From Dryocola boscaweniae (GTDB lineage: Bacteria > Pseudomonadota > Gammaproteobacteria > Enterobacterales > Enterobacteriaceae), in contig NZ_JALHAP010000063.1 of the NCBI RefSeq assembly GCF_025215095.1, positions 1 through 33,955 of the forward strand: a stretch of 33,955 nucleotides of DNA, in the 5' to 3' direction. The position numbers and the translations under genes are program-made. Shown here piece after piece: positions 10,056 through 20,023 of the stretch; the stretch's first letter is position 1, and every line of letters starts with the position of its first letter. The notes under the pieces are model-generated. The model had not been told where the DNA came from and did not search any database. It saw only the letters and a program-made list of their open reading frames with translations.

Positions 10056-13000
10056 ATGGTTTACTCCTATACCGAGAAAAAACGTATTCGTAAGGATTTT
10101 GGAAAACGTCCGCAAGTACTGGACATTCCTTATCTCCTTTCTATCCAGCTTGACTCGTTCCAGAAGTTTATCGAGCAAGATCCTGAAGGGCAGTACGGTC
10201 TGGAAGCAGCTTTCCGTTCCGTGTTCCCAATCCAGAGCTACAGCGGCAATTCGGAACTGCAGTACGTCAGCTATCGTCTTGGCGAACCAGTTTTCGATGT
10301 CAAAGAGTGTCAGATCCGTGGCGTGACGTATTCTGCTCCGCTGCGCGTAAAACTGCGTCTGGTGATCTACGAGCGTGAAGCGCCAGAAGGCACCGTAAAA
10401 GACATTAAAGAACAAGAAGTCTACATGGGTGAAATTCCACTCATGACTGACAACGGTACGTTTGTTATCAACGGGACTGAGCGCGTCATCGTATCTCAGT
10501 TGCACCGTAGCCCAGGCGTGTTCTTTGACAGTGATAAGGGTAAAACCCACTCTTCAGGGAAGGTGCTGTATAACGCACGTATCATCCCTTACCGTGGTTC
10601 CTGGCTGGATTTCGAATTCGACCCGAAAGATAACCTGTTCGTACGTATTGACCGTCGCCGCAAATTGCCAGCGACCATTATTCTGCGTGCGTTGAACTAC
10701 ACCACTGAGCAGATTCTCGATCTGTTCTTTGAGAAAGTTAATTTCGAAATCCGTGACAACAAGCTGCAGATGGAACTGGTGCCGGAACGCCTGCGTGGCG
10801 AGACCGCATCCTTTGACATCGAAGCTGACGGCAAAGTGTATGTCGAAAAAGGCCGCCGTATTACCGCGCGCCATATTCGCCAACTGGAAAAAGACGATAT
10901 CAAGCTTATCGAAGTTCCGGTTGAATACATTGCTGGTAAAGTCGCGGCTAAAGACTACGTTGATGCTTCAACTGGCGAACTGATCTGCCCGGCGAACATG
11001 GAACTGTCTTTGGATCTGCTGGCTAAACTGAGCCAGTCTGGTCACAAGCGCATCGAAACGCTGTTTACCAACGATCTGGATCATGGCCCGTATATCTCCG
11101 AGACCATCCGCGTCGACCCAACCAACGATCGTCTGAGCGCGCTGGTTGAGATCTACCGCATGATGCGTCCTGGCGAGCCACCAACGCGTGAAGCAGCCGA
11201 AAGTCTGTTCGAGAACCTGTTCTTCTCCGAAGACCGCTATGATCTGTCTGCGGTTGGTCGTATGAAGTTCAACCGTTCTCTGCTGCGTGATGAGATCGAA
11301 GGTTCAGGTATCCTGAGCAAAGACGACATCATCGAAGTTATGCGTAAGCTTATCGGTATTCGTAACGGCCAGGGCGAAGTGGATGATATCGACCACCTCG
11401 GCAACCGTCGTATCCGTTCCGTAGGCGAAATGGCGGAAAACCAATTCCGTGTTGGTCTGGTACGTGTTGAGCGTGCGGTGAAAGAGCGTCTGTCTTTAGG
11501 CGATCTGGATACCCTGATGCCTCAGGATATGATCAACGCCAAGCCTATCTCTGCTGCGGTAAAAGAGTTCTTCGGTTCCAGCCAGCTTTCTCAGTTTATG
11601 GACCAGAACAACCCGCTGTCTGAGATTACGCACAAACGTCGTATCTCCGCACTCGGCCCGGGTGGTTTGACCCGTGAGCGCGCAGGCTTCGAAGTACGTG
11701 ACGTACACCCAACCCACTACGGTCGTGTATGCCCAATCGAAACGCCTGAAGGTCCGAACATCGGTCTTATCAACTCCTTGTCTGTTTATGCACAGACCAA
11801 CGAATACGGCTTCTTAGAAACCCCGTATCGTCGCGTAGTTGATGGCGTGGTAACAGACGAAATTCATTATCTGTCTGCTATCGAAGAAGGTAACTATGTT
11901 ATCGCCCAGGCGAACACCAACCTGGACGAAGAAGGCCGTTTCGTAGACGACCTGGTTACCTGCCGTAGCAAAGGCGAATCAAGCTTGTTCAGCAACGACC
12001 AGGTTGACTACATGGACGTTTCCACCCAGCAGGTGGTTTCCGTCGGTGCATCCCTGATCCCGTTCCTGGAACATGATGACGCCAACCGTGCATTGATGGG
12101 TGCGAACATGCAACGTCAGGCGGTTCCGACTCTGCGCGCTGATAAGCCGCTGGTGGGTACCGGTATGGAACGTGCTGTTGCCGTTGACTCCGGCGTTACT
12201 GCCGTAGCCAAACGTGGCGGTACCGTTCAGTACGTGGATGCTTCCCGTATCGTTATCAAGGTTAACGAAGACGAGATGCATGCCGGCGAAGCAGGTATCG
12301 ACATCTATAACCTGACTAAGTACACCCGTTCTAACCAGAACACCTGCATCAACCAGATGCCATGTGTGTCCCTGGGTGAACCTATTGAACGTGGCGACGT
12401 GCTGGCAGACGGTCCGTCTACCGACCTCGGCGAACTGGCGCTTGGCCAGAACATGCGCGTAGCGTTCATGCCGTGGAACGGTTACAACTTCGAAGACTCC
12501 ATCCTCGTATCCGAGCGTGTTGTTCAGGAAGATCGTTTCACTACTATTCACATTCAGGAACTGGCGTGCGTGTCTCGTGACACCAAGCTGGGGCCAGAAG
12601 AGATCACGGCGGACATCCCTAACGTGGGTGAAGCGGCGCTCTCTAAACTGGATGAATCCGGTATCGTTTATATCGGTGCTGAAGTGACCGGTGGCGACAT
12701 TCTGGTTGGTAAGGTAACGCCGAAAGGTGAAACCCAACTGACGCCAGAAGAGAAGCTGCTGCGTGCCATCTTCGGTGAGAAAGCGTCTGACGTTAAAGAC
12801 TCTTCTCTGCGCGTACCAAACGGCGTTTCCGGTACCGTTATCGATGTGCAGGTCTTCACCCGCGATGGCGTGGAAAAAGACAAGCGCGCGCTGGAAATCG
12901 AAGAGATGCAACTGAAGCAGGCGAAAAAAGACCTGACTGAAGAACTGCAGATTTTTGAAGCTGGTCTGTTTGCCCGTATCCATGCGGTACTGGTTGCCGG

Positions 13001-14084
13001 CGGCGTTGAAGCTGAGAAGCTCGACAAACTGCCTCGTGACCGCTGGCTGGAACTGGGTCTGAGCGACGAAGAGAAGCAAAACCAGCTCGAACAGCTGGCG
13101 GAGCAGTACGACGAGCTGAAGCACGAGTTTGAGAAGAAACTTGAAGCCAAGCGCCGCAAAATCACTCAGGGCGATGACCTGGCACCGGGCGTGCTGAAAA
13201 TCGTTAAAGTGTATCTGGCCGTTAAACGTCAGATTCAGCCTGGTGACAAGATGGCAGGTCGTCACGGGAACAAAGGTGTTATCTCCAAGATCAACCCGAT
13301 CGAAGATATGCCTTACGATGAAAACGGCACGCCGGTAGACATCGTACTGAACCCGCTGGGCGTACCGTCTCGTATGAACATCGGTCAGATTCTGGAAACC
13401 CACCTGGGTATGGCTGCGAAAGGCATCGGTGAGAAAATCAACGCGATGCTCAAACAGCAGCAGGAAGTCGCCAAACTGCGCGAATTCATCCAGAAAGCGT
13501 ATGACCTGGGTACAGACGTTCGTCAGAAGGTTGATCTGAATACCTTCACCGACGAAGAAGTTCTGCGCCTGGCTGAGAACCTGAAAAAAGGTATGCCGAT
13601 TGCTACGCCGGTCTTCGACGGTGCTAAAGAGTCTGAAATCAAAGAGCTGCTGCAACTCGGCGGTCTGCCATCTTCTGGTCAGATTACCCTGTTCGACGGC
13701 CGTACCGGTGAGCAGTTTGAGCGTCAGGTAACCGTAGGTTACATGTACATGCTGAAACTGAACCACCTGGTTGACGACAAAATGCACGCGCGTTCTACCG
13801 GTTCTTACAGCCTGGTTACTCAGCAGCCGCTGGGTGGTAAGGCACAGTTCGGTGGTCAGCGCTTCGGTGAGATGGAAGTGTGGGCGCTGGAAGCATACGG
13901 CGCTGCTTATACCCTGCAGGAAATGCTGACCGTTAAGTCTGATGACGTGAATGGCCGTACTAAGATGTATAAAAACATCGTAGACGGTAATCATCAGATG
14001 GAACCGGGCATGCCGGAATCCTTCAACGTGCTGTTGAAAGAAATCCGTTCGCTGGGTATCAACATCGAGCTGGAAGACGAGTAA
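10056..14084 (+). CDS. rpoB: DNA-directed RNA polymerase subunit beta
   Basis: RpoB is the second-largest catalytic subunit of RNA polymerase. From the ATG at 10056 the protein has 1342 residues and begins MVYSYTEKK, the exact E. coli length and start, with GAGGA upstream. An in-frame ATG at 10023 would add 11 residues but has no support. The rifampicin pocket (near 507-533: [22 protein letters not shown], then ISALGPGGL) has the wild-type Gln513, Asp516, His526 and Ser531 context, so no classical resistance change is seen. The conserved [13 protein letters not shown] segment near 1064-1076 contributes to the active centre, and the C terminus carries the [21 protein letters not shown] region that contacts beta'. 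rpoC follows after 85 bases. Confidence 0.98.
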   Translation: MVYSYTEKKRIRKDFGKRPQVLDIPYLLSIQLDSFQKFIEQDPEGQYGLEAAFRSVFPIQSYSGNSELQYVSYRLGEPVFDVKECQIRGVTYSAPLRVKLRLVIYEREAPEGTVKDIKEQEVYMGEIPLMTDNGTFVINGTERVIVSQLHRSPGVFFDSDKGKTHSSGKVLYNARIIPYRGSWLDFEFDPKDNLFVRIDRRRKLPATIILRALNYTTEQILDLFFEKVNFEIRDNKLQMELVPERLRGETASFDIEADGKVYVEKGRRITARHIRQLEKDDIKLIEVPVEYIAGKVAAKDYVDASTGELICPANMELSLDLLAKLSQSGHKRIETLFTNDLDHGPYISETIRVDPTNDRLSALVEIYRMMRPGEPPTREAAESLFENLFFSEDRYDLSAVGRMKFNRSLLRDEIEGSGILSKDDIIEVMRKLIGIRNGQGEVDDIDHLGNRRIRSVGEMAENQFRVGLVRVERAVKERLSLGDLDTLMPQDMINAKPISAAVKEFFGSSQLSQFMDQNNPLSEITHKRRISALGPGGLTRERAGFEVRDVHPTHYGRVCPIETPEGPNIGLINSLSVYAQTNEYGFLETPYRRVVDGVVTDEIHYLSAIEEGNYVIAQANTNLDEEGRFVDDLVTCRSKGESSLFSNDQVDYMDVSTQQVVSVGASLIPFLEHDDANRALMGANMQRQAVPTLRADKPLVGTGMERAVAVDSGVTAVAKRGGTVQYVDASRIVIKVNEDEMHAGEAGIDIYNLTKYTRSNQNTCINQMPCVSLGEPIERGDVLADGPSTDLGELALGQNMRVAFMPWNGYNFEDSILVSERVVQEDRFTTIHIQELACVSRDTKLGPEEITADIPNVGEAALSKLDESGIVYIGAEVTGGDILVGKVTPKGETQLTPEEKLLRAIFGEKASDVKDSSLRVPNGVSGTVIDVQVFTRDGVEKDKRALEIEEMQLKQAKKDLTEELQIFEAGLFARIHAVLVAGGVEAEKLDKLPRDRWLELGLSDEEKQNQLEQLAEQYDELKHEFEKKLEAKRRKITQGDDLAPGVLKIVKVYLAVKRQIQPGDKMAGRHGNKGVISKINPIEDMPYDENGTPVDIVLNPLGVPSRMNIGQILETHLGMAAKGIGEKINAMLKQQQEVAKLREFIQKAYDLGTDVRQKVDLNTFTDEEVLRLAENLKKGMPIATPVFDGAKESEIKELLQLGGLPSSGQITLFDGRTGEQFERQVTVGYMYMLKLNHLVDDKMHARSTGSYSLVTQQPLGGKAQFGGQRFGEMEVWALEAYGAAYTLQEMLTVKSDDVNGRTKMYKNIVDGNHQMEPGMPESFNVLLKEIRSLGINIELEDE

Positions 14085-14169
14085 TTACTCGCATCTGCTG
14101 TACTGGTTACAGGATGTCCGGGTCACACCGGACGTCTCTGAGAAGTCTCACTCCGACGGGAGCTAATCC

Positions 14170-17100
14170 GTGAAAGACTTACTTAAGTTTCTGAAAGCGC
14201 AAACTAAGACCGAAGAGTTTGATGCGATCAAAATTGCTCTGGCATCGCCAGACATGATCCGTTCATGGTCGTTCGGTGAAGTTAAAAAGCCGGAAACCAT
14301 CAACTACCGTACGTTCAAACCAGAACGTGACGGTCTGTTCTGTGCTCGTATTTTCGGGCCAGTAAAAGACTATGAGTGCCTGTGCGGTAAGTACAAGCGC
14401 TTAAAACACCGTGGCGTAATCTGCGAGAAGTGCGGCGTTGAAGTGACCCAGACTAAAGTACGCCGTGAGCGTATGGGCCACATCGAACTGGCTTCCCCAA
14501 CTGCGCACATTTGGTTCCTGAAATCTCTGCCATCCCGTATCGGCCTGCTGTTAGATATGCCGCTGCGTGATATCGAGCGCGTGCTGTACTTCGAATCTTA
14601 TGTTGTTATCGAAGGCGGGATGACCAACCTCGAGCGTCGTCAGATCCTGACCGAAGAGCAGTATCTGGATGCGCTGGAAGAGTTCGGTGACGAATTCGAT
14701 GCGAAGATGGGTGCGGAAGCAATCCAGGCCCTGTTGAAAAATATGGATCTGGAGCAAGAGTGTGAAACTCTGCGTGAAGAGCTGAACGAAACCAACTCCG
14801 AAACCAAACGTAAAAAGCTGACCAAGCGTATCAAGCTGCTGGAAGCATTCGTTCAGTCTGGCAACAAGCCAGAGTGGATGATCCTGACCGTTCTGCCGGT
14901 TCTGCCGCCAGACTTGCGTCCGCTGGTACCGCTGGATGGTGGTCGTTTCGCGACTTCTGACCTGAACGATCTGTATCGTCGCGTCATTAACCGTAACAAC
15001 CGTCTGAAACGTCTGCTGGATCTGGCTGCGCCGGATATCATCGTACGTAACGAAAAACGTATGCTGCAGGAAGCGGTAGATGCCCTGCTGGATAACGGTC
15101 GTCGCGGTCGTGCGATCACCGGTTCTAACAAGCGTCCTCTGAAATCTTTGGCCGATATGATCAAAGGTAAGCAGGGTCGTTTCCGTCAGAACCTGCTCGG
15201 TAAACGTGTTGACTACTCCGGTCGTTCTGTTATCACCGTAGGTCCATACCTGCGTCTGCATCAGTGCGGCCTGCCGAAAAAAATGGCGCTGGAGCTGTTC
15301 AAACCGTTCATCTACGGCAAGCTGGAACTGCGTGGTCTTGCTACCACCATTAAAGCTGCGAAGAAAATGGTTGAGCGCGAAGAAGCTGTAGTCTGGGATA
15401 TCCTGGACGAAGTTATCCGCGAACACCCGGTACTGCTGAACCGTGCACCAACCCTGCACCGTTTGGGCATCCAGGCATTTGAACCAGTCCTTATCGAAGG
15501 TAAAGCTATCCAGCTGCACCCGCTGGTTTGTGCGGCCTATAACGCCGACTTCGATGGTGACCAGATGGCAGTACACGTTCCGCTGACGCTTGAAGCTCAG
15601 TTGGAAGCGCGTGCGCTGATGATGTCTACTAACAACATCCTGTCACCAGCGAACGGCGAGCCAATCATCGTTCCTTCTCAGGACGTTGTATTGGGTCTGT
15701 ACTACATGACTCGTGACTGTGTTAACGCCAAAGGCGAAGGCATGGTGCTGACTGGCCCTAAAGAAGCTGAGCGTATTTATCGCGCTGGCCTGGCCTCTTT
15801 GCATGCGCGTGTCAAAGTGCGTATCACCGAATATGAAAAAGATGCAAGCGGCGAGTTCGTTGCGAAAACCAGTCTGATCGACACCACCGTAGGTCGTGCG
15901 ATTTTGTGGATGATCGTACCGAAAGGTCTGCCTTTCTCCATCGTCAACCAGGCGCTGGGCAAGAAAGCAATCTCCAAAATGCTGAACACCTGTTACCGCA
16001 TTCTGGGTCTGAAGCCGACCGTAATCTTTGCTGACCAGACGATGTACACCGGCTTTGCCTATGCAGCGCGTTCAGGTGCATCCGTTGGTATCGATGACAT
16101 GGTCATCCCAGAGAAGAAAACTGAAATCATTTCTGAAGCCGAAGCTGAAGTTGCTGAGATTCAGGAACAGTTCCAGTCCGGTCTGGTTACAGCGGGCGAG
16201 CGTTACAACAAAGTTATCGATATCTGGGCCGCGGCGAACGATCGTGTATCCAAAGCGATGATGGACAACCTGCAAACTGAAACCGTTATTAACCGTAACG
16301 GCGAAGAAGAGCAGCAGGTTTCCTTCAACAGCATTTACATGATGGCCGACTCCGGTGCGCGTGGTTCCGCAGCACAGATTCGTCAGTTGGCAGGTATGCG
16401 TGGTCTGATGGCGAAACCAGATGGCTCCATCATCGAAACGCCAATCACCGCGAACTTCCGTGAAGGTCTGAACGTACTCCAGTACTTCATCTCGACCCAC
16501 GGTGCTCGTAAAGGTCTGGCGGATACCGCACTGAAAACGGCGAACTCCGGTTATCTGACTCGTCGTCTGGTTGACGTCGCGCAGGACCTGGTTGTTACCG
16601 AAGATGACTGTGGTACTCACGAAGGCATCCTGATGACTCCGGTTATCGAAGGTGGCGACGTTAAAGAACCGCTGCGCGATCGCGTACTGGGCCGTGTTAC
16701 GGCTGAAGACGTGCTCAAGCCTGGCACGGCAGACATCCTGGTAACCCGTAACACCCTGCTCAATGAGCAATGGTGTGACCTGTTGGAAGCTAACTCTGTT
16801 GACAGCGTAAAAGTACGTTCCGTAGTAGGTTGCGAAACTGACTTTGGCGTATGTGCGCACTGCTACGGTCGCGACCTGGCACGTGGCCACATCATCAACA
16901 AAGGTGAAGCTATCGGGGTTATCGCGGCACAGTCCATCGGTGAACCAGGTACACAGTTGACGATGCGTACGTTCCACATCGGTGGCGCGGCATCTCGTTC
17001 TGCTGCTGAATCCAGCATTCAGGTTAAGAACAAAGGTAGCATCAAGCTCAGCAACGCTAAGTCGGTTGTGAACTCTACCGGTAAGCTGGTGGTGACTTCA

Positions 17101-18393
17101 CGTAACACTGAACTGAAGCTGATTGATGAATTCGGTCGTACCAAAGAGAGCTATAAAGTTCCTTACGGTGCGGTAATGGCTAAAGGTGATGGCGAGCAGG
17201 TTGCAGCGGGCGAAACCGTAGCGAACTGGGATCCGCACACCATGCCGGTCATCACCGAGGTAAGTGGTTTCATCCGCTTCACCGACATGATCGACGGCCA
17301 GACCATTACTCGTCAAACCGACGAACTGACCGGCCTGTCATCTCTGGTTGTTCTGGATTCTGCAGAACGTACCGCGGGTGGTAAAGACCTGCGTCCAGCG
17401 CTGAAAATTGTTGATGCCCAGGGCAACGACGTTCTGATCCCAGGCTCCGATATGCCTGCTCAGTACTTCCTGCCGGGTAAAGCGATTGTTCAACTGGAAG
17501 ATGGCATTCAGATCAGTGCGGGTGATACCCTGGCGCGTATTCCTCAGGAATCCGGCGGTACCAAGGATATTACCGGTGGTCTGCCACGCGTTGCTGACCT
17601 GTTCGAAGCGCGTCGTCCGAAAGAGCCTGCGATCCTTGCTGAAATCAGCGGTATCATCTCGTTTGGTAAAGAAACCAAAGGCAAACGCCGTCTGGTTATC
17701 TCCCCAATCGACGGCAGCGATGCTTACGAAGAGATGATTCCGAAATGGCGTCAACTGAACGTGTTCGAAGGCGAGCGCGTGGAACGTGGTGACGTAGTTT
17801 CCGATGGTCCAGAGTCTCCGCATGACATTCTGCGTCTGCGTGGCGTCTATGCTGTGACCCGTTACATCACTAACGAAGTGCAGGACGTTTACCGTCTGCA
17901 GGGCGTTAAGATTAACGATAAACACATCGAAGTCATCGTGCGTCAGATGCTGCGTAAAGCAACCATCGTTAACGCCGGCAGCTCCGACTTCCTGGAAGGT
18001 GAGCAAGCTGAATACTCTCGCATCAAGATCGCTAACCGCGAACTGGAAGCGAACGGCAAGATCAACGTGTCCTTCGCACGTGACCTGCTGGGTATCACCA
18101 AAGCTTCTCTGGCAACCGAGTCCTTCATCTCCGCGGCATCGTTCCAGGAGACCACTCGTGTGCTTACCGAAGCAGCCGTTGCGGGTAAACGCGACGAACT
18201 GCGCGGCCTGAAAGAGAACGTAATCGTGGGTCGTCTGATCCCGGCCGGTACCGGTTATGCGTACCACCAGGATCGTATGCGCCGTCGTGCAGCGGGTGAA
18301 ATCCCTGCGGCACCTCAGGTTACCGCTGAAGACGCTTCTGCAAGCCTTGCAGAACTGTTGAACGCCGGCAACCTTGGCGGCAAAGACGAGTAA
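14170..18393 (+). CDS. rpoC: DNA-directed RNA polymerase subunit beta'
   Basis: RpoC is the largest RNA polymerase subunit and holds the catalytic magnesium. The protein has 1407 residues, as in E. coli, and starts at GTG (14170) after GGGAGCTAATCC. The first zinc site is Cys70, Cys72, Cys85 and Cys88. The absolutely conserved NADFDGDQM (458-466) gives Asp460, Asp462 and Asp464. The second zinc site uses the Cys of DDCGTHEG (near 814) and the three Cys of [11 protein letters not shown] (near 888-898). The bridge/trigger region [19 protein letters not shown] is intact. The 85-base rpoB-rpoC spacer contains a hairpin, GTCCGG/CCGGAC, but no terminator. Confidence 0.98.
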   Translation: MKDLLKFLKAQTKTEEFDAIKIALASPDMIRSWSFGEVKKPETINYRTFKPERDGLFCARIFGPVKDYECLCGKYKRLKHRGVICEKCGVEVTQTKVRRERMGHIELASPTAHIWFLKSLPSRIGLLLDMPLRDIERVLYFESYVVIEGGMTNLERRQILTEEQYLDALEEFGDEFDAKMGAEAIQALLKNMDLEQECETLREELNETNSETKRKKLTKRIKLLEAFVQSGNKPEWMILTVLPVLPPDLRPLVPLDGGRFATSDLNDLYRRVINRNNRLKRLLDLAAPDIIVRNEKRMLQEAVDALLDNGRRGRAITGSNKRPLKSLADMIKGKQGRFRQNLLGKRVDYSGRSVITVGPYLRLHQCGLPKKMALELFKPFIYGKLELRGLATTIKAAKKMVEREEAVVWDILDEVIREHPVLLNRAPTLHRLGIQAFEPVLIEGKAIQLHPLVCAAYNADFDGDQMAVHVPLTLEAQLEARALMMSTNNILSPANGEPIIVPSQDVVLGLYYMTRDCVNAKGEGMVLTGPKEAERIYRAGLASLHARVKVRITEYEKDASGEFVAKTSLIDTTVGRAILWMIVPKGLPFSIVNQALGKKAISKMLNTCYRILGLKPTVIFADQTMYTGFAYAARSGASVGIDDMVIPEKKTEIISEAEAEVAEIQEQFQSGLVTAGERYNKVIDIWAAANDRVSKAMMDNLQTETVINRNGEEEQQVSFNSIYMMADSGARGSAAQIRQLAGMRGLMAKPDGSIIETPITANFREGLNVLQYFISTHGARKGLADTALKTANSGYLTRRLVDVAQDLVVTEDDCGTHEGILMTPVIEGGDVKEPLRDRVLGRVTAEDVLKPGTADILVTRNTLLNEQWCDLLEANSVDSVKVRSVVGCETDFGVCAHCYGRDLARGHIINKGEAIGVIAAQSIGEPGTQLTMRTFHIGGAASRSAAESSIQVKNKGSIKLSNAKSVVNSTGKLVVTSRNTELKLIDEFGRTKESYKVPYGAVMAKGDGEQVAAGETVANWDPHTMPVITEVSGFIRFTDMIDGQTITRQTDELTGLSSLVVLDSAERTAGGKDLRPALKIVDAQGNDVLIPGSDMPAQYFLPGKAIVQLEDGIQISAGDTLARIPQESGGTKDITGGLPRVADLFEARRPKEPAILAEISGIISFGKETKGKRRLVISPIDGSDAYEEMIPKWRQLNVFEGERVERGDVVSDGPESPHDILRLRGVYAVTRYITNEVQDVYRLQGVKINDKHIEVIVRQMLRKATIVNAGSSDFLEGEQAEYSRIKIANRELEANGKINVSFARDLLGITKASLATESFISAASFQETTRVLTEAAVAGKRDELRGLKENVIVGRLIPAGTGYAYHQDRMRRRAAGEIPAAPQVTAEDASASLAELLNAGNLGGKDE

Positions 18394-18417
18394 TCGTTCG
18401 TAAGCCAACGCTAAATT

Positions 18418-18443
18418 AAAAACCCGCTTCGGCGGGTTTTTTT
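18418..18443. terminator. rpoBC operon terminator
   Basis: AAAACCCGC and GCGGGTTTT form a stem around a TTCG tetraloop, with seven T following. It lies 25 bases after the rpoC stop. The A-rich left flank would also give a U tract on the minus strand, so it can also end transcripts of the convergent GFA gene. Confidence 0.94.
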
Positions 18444-18470
18444 ACAGGCATTTTTCGGCAAAAAGCGTAA

Positions 18471-18896
18471 TTATTCTTCGGCGATGAAACGCAAAGTACC
18501 CGCCCGGCGCTCTGGCTTTCCGGTATCGCGGGTATGATTAACGCCATCCATCACAGGCACTTCCGTAAAATCGAATGGGCTAATACCTTCAAGACAGGCC
18601 ACGTTCACCCCGTACTGCTGCGGGTTAGAACGCCGCTGGTGATGCGTGTAAATTCCGCAACGCGAGCAGAAGAAGTGTTGTGCCGTTCCGGTATTAAACC
18701 GATAGCTGGTCAGCATCTCTTCTCCTTGTAAAATAACGACCCCGCCCATTTCCGCGGAGGCGACCACGGCGCCACGCATACGGCAATATGAACAGTTACA
18801 GCGGCGTACGGCGTGCAGCCCATCGCTTAGCGTGGCCTGAAAACGTACGCCTCCGCAGTGGCATTTTCCGGTCAGGACAGTCGTATCTTTAACCAT
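18471..18896 (-). CDS. GFA / CENP-V-fold zinc-binding protein
   Basis: A 141-residue protein of the family named after glutathione-dependent formaldehyde-activating enzyme (Mss4-like fold, two zinc sites). The cysteine pattern is complete: Cys12-x-Cys14 in GKCHCGGVRF, Cys33-x-Cys35-x-x-Cys38 in RRCNCSYCRMRG, Cys77-x-x-Cys80 in FFCSRCGIYTH, and Cys101. It lacks any signal peptide, so it is cytosolic. Most members have no proven reaction, and formaldehyde-glutathione activity should not be assumed. The gene is monocistronic, convergent with rpoC and sharing its terminator. In E. coli K-12 this place holds htrC instead, so it is an accessory insertion. The start is the ATG at 18896. Confidence 0.87.
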   Translation of the reverse strand: MVKDTTVLTGKCHCGGVRFQATLSDGLHAVRRCNCSYCRMRGAVVASAEMGGVVILQGEEMLTSYRFNTGTAQHFFCSRCGIYTHHQRRSNPQQYGVNVACLEGISPFDFTEVPVMDGVNHTRDTGKPERRAGTLRFIAEE

Positions 18897-19018
18897 CTCT
18901 CGTGCTCCAGGCGCTTAGTGCGGCCTCATGAATTTAATACTGAAAAAGCATAGAACAATTACGGGTAAGTTTTACAACAATTGCGGTGGGCGTTTTTTAG
19001 CGGAGTTTAAGACAGGAA

Positions 19019-19050
19019 ATAAAAATGCCCGACAAGGCAGGCATTTTTAT
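19019..19050 (-). terminator. Terminator of the PTS IIB-IIA operon
   Basis: ATAAAAATGCC (19019-19029) pairs with GGCATTTTTAT (19040-19050). Read on the minus strand, the stem ends in five T. It starts 18 bases after the IIA stop codon. The stem is symmetrical and could also act on the plus strand. Confidence 0.87.
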
Positions 19051-19068
19051 GTCTGAACAGGAATGCAA

Positions 19069-19386
19069 TCAGTTGATGAGCGGCAGACGGCGGTATAGCT
19101 CAATCATGTCACCCGCCAGATCCTGGATCACCATGGCGTTCATCAGGTGATCCTGCGAGTGGACGGTGATCAAATTAACCGGCAGCTTGCCGGTGCCTTC
19201 ATCCAAACCAATAAGCTGGGTCTGTATTTTGTGAGCGTGTTTTACAAACTCACGGGATTCTTCCATCGCTTGCTCGGCCGCTTCAAAATCTCCTTTACGA
19301 GCGAGCTGCAATGCTGTCAGTGCCTGGCTACGTGCGCTACCGGCGTTGACCAGCAGTTCCATGATAATCGATTCTAAATCTTCCAC
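19069..19386 (-). CDS. PTS lactose/cellobiose-family IIA component
   Basis: A 105-residue all-helical phosphocarrier of the PTS IIA Lac/Chb family, which passes phosphate from HPr to the matching IIB. The family active-site segment is clear: LITVHSQDHLMNAM has the phosphoryl-accepting His76 and the conserved Gln78, Asp79 and His80. The length equals that of stand-alone IIA(Lac/Chb) proteins. The start is GTG (complement of 19384-19386), seven bases after the IIB stop in the same frame, with GGAGTGAG as ribosome site; the nearby ATG at 19391 is out of frame. It is cotranscribed with the IIB gene and followed by a terminator. No IIC gene or glycosidase lies nearby, so the sugar is unknown. Confidence 0.9.
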   Translation of the reverse strand: MEDLESIIMELLVNAGSARSQALTALQLARKGDFEAAEQAMEESREFVKHAHKIQTQLIGLDEGTGKLPVNLITVHSQDHLMNAMVIQDLAGDMIELYRRLPLIN

Positions 19387-19392
19387 GTCATC

Positions 19393-19698
19393 TCACTCCA
19401 TTAGTTTCAAAGCTTTATCGAGCACCACGTCGCCTTTCATCATGCCGTAATCCATCATATCGATAACGGCGACGGTTTTGCCCAGCGGTTCAGCGATAGC
19501 CTGTAGCTTGGCATGCTCGTATTTAACCTGTGGACCGAGAAGCACAATATCAGCGGTATCAATATTGTCTTTGAATTCTGCGACAGGCACAGCCTTGATA
19601 GAAACTTCGATACCTTTCTTCGTCGCTGCGTCTTTCATTCGTTGAACCAGGATGCTGGTAGACATACCTGCAGCACAACACAAAACGATATTTTTCAT
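19393..19698 (-). CDS. PTS lactose/cellobiose-family IIB component
   Basis: A 101-residue IIB protein with the flavodoxin-like fold of ChbB/CelA. The phosphocysteine loop is at the N terminus, IVLCCAAGMSTSILV; by alignment with the CSAGMSTS of ChbB the active cysteine is Cys8, while Cys7 next to it is an extra. VLLGPQVKYEH (about 53-63) is the second conserved segment. It would transfer phosphate from the IIA partner to a sugar bound by a membrane IIC. It is the first gene of a two-gene operon, with the IIA gene 6 bases downstream. The upstream region carries CRP-like and LacI-family-like sites. Its product could also serve a IIC encoded elsewhere, or be regulatory. Confidence 0.92.
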   Translation of the reverse strand: MKNIVLCCAAGMSTSILVQRMKDAATKKGIEVSIKAVPVAEFKDNIDTADIVLLGPQVKYEHAKLQAIAEPLGKTVAVIDMMDYGMMKGDVVLDKALKLME

Positions 19699-19732
19699 AA
19701 TCTGCTCTCAATGTCCGTTGGATAGACAGATA

Positions 19733-19761
19733 ATTATCCGCGAGACGGCAGTCCAACAACC
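19733..19761 (-). promoter_or_regulatory. Candidate promoter of the PTS IIB-IIA operon
   Basis: On the minus strand GATAAT (19738-19733) lies 17 bases after GGTTGT (19761-19756). The -10 is one base from consensus and the -35 is poor, as expected for an activator-dependent promoter. A start near 19726 would give a 27-base leader and would place the CRP-like site about 59-62 bases upstream. Confidence 0.45.
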
Positions 19762-19773
19762 GCTTTAACTTGA

Positions 19774-19795
19774 TTGTGTGTGAGGTATCACAAAA
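19774..19795 (-). promoter_or_regulatory. CRP-like binding site
   Basis: TGTGT-GAGGTA-TCACA has the N6 spacing of the CRP motif TGTGA-N6-TCACA with one mismatch in the left half. The centre is at 19784/19785, about 59-62 bases upstream of the proposed start, which is class I geometry. Cyclic AMP control suits a sugar PTS operon. This is motif inference only. Confidence 0.6.
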
Positions 19796-19810
19796 GAAAT
19801 GGCGAAATCC

Positions 19811-19824
19811 TGAAACCGGTTACA
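19811..19824. promoter_or_regulatory. LacI/GalR-family-like operator
   Basis: TGAAACCGGTTACA is a 14-bp palindrome with one mismatched pair and a central CG, the hallmark of LacI/GalR-family operators. It differs by one base from TGAAACCGGTTTCA, the site I recall for the cryptic beta-glucoside repressor AscG. It lies 16 bases beyond the CRP-like site, upstream of the IIB gene. No regulator gene is in the window. Confidence 0.55.
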
Positions 19825-19896
19825 TTTTTTGTTTTACCTTGAAAAATCTTGCGCATAAATCCAGGAAAACGAGGCGACAATGAGAAGGACAAGTTT

Positions 19897-19930
19897 TCGC
19901 CCCGGCCGGATGCAAAGTTCGACCGGGCGA
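19897..19930. repeat. GC-rich imperfect hairpin, possibly REP-like
   Basis: TCGCCC(C)GGCCG can pair with CGACCGGGCGA (one bulged C, one G-U pair) around GATGCAAAGTT. The GGCCGGATG core recalls enterobacterial REP elements. It lies in the 325-base gap (19699-20023) between thiH and the IIB gene and has no U tract on either side. With a run of T further up on the minus strand (complement of 19944-19949) it may mark the 3' end of the thi operon transcript. No clean terminator was found for thiH. Confidence 0.4.
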
Positions 19931-20023
19931 CAATATTTCACTTAAAAAAGCAGCGCAATACAGAGTGACAGACCTTTCGGCGCCGCTCTGAAACTCTTTT
20001 TTCTTTCCGGCAAAATTGCCTGG

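Noticed and set aside
11979..13994. Open frame of 671 codons antisense to rpoB
   Set aside because: It is a shadow of the strongly biased codon use of rpoB, with a composition rich in His, Phe, Gln and Val and no known domain. It has no ribosome site. Similar shadows lie opposite tufB (4851-5960), rpoC (14551-15576, 17338-18408) and hemE (26940-27932).
10056..14084. Possible rifampicin-resistance allele in rpoB
   Set aside because: The rifampicin-binding cluster has the wild-type residues at the usual positions.
19860..20020. Possible homologue of the small RNA SroH next to thiH
   Set aside because: The E. coli gene lies in the corresponding region, but I cannot recognise its sequence or a convincing promoter-terminator pair here.
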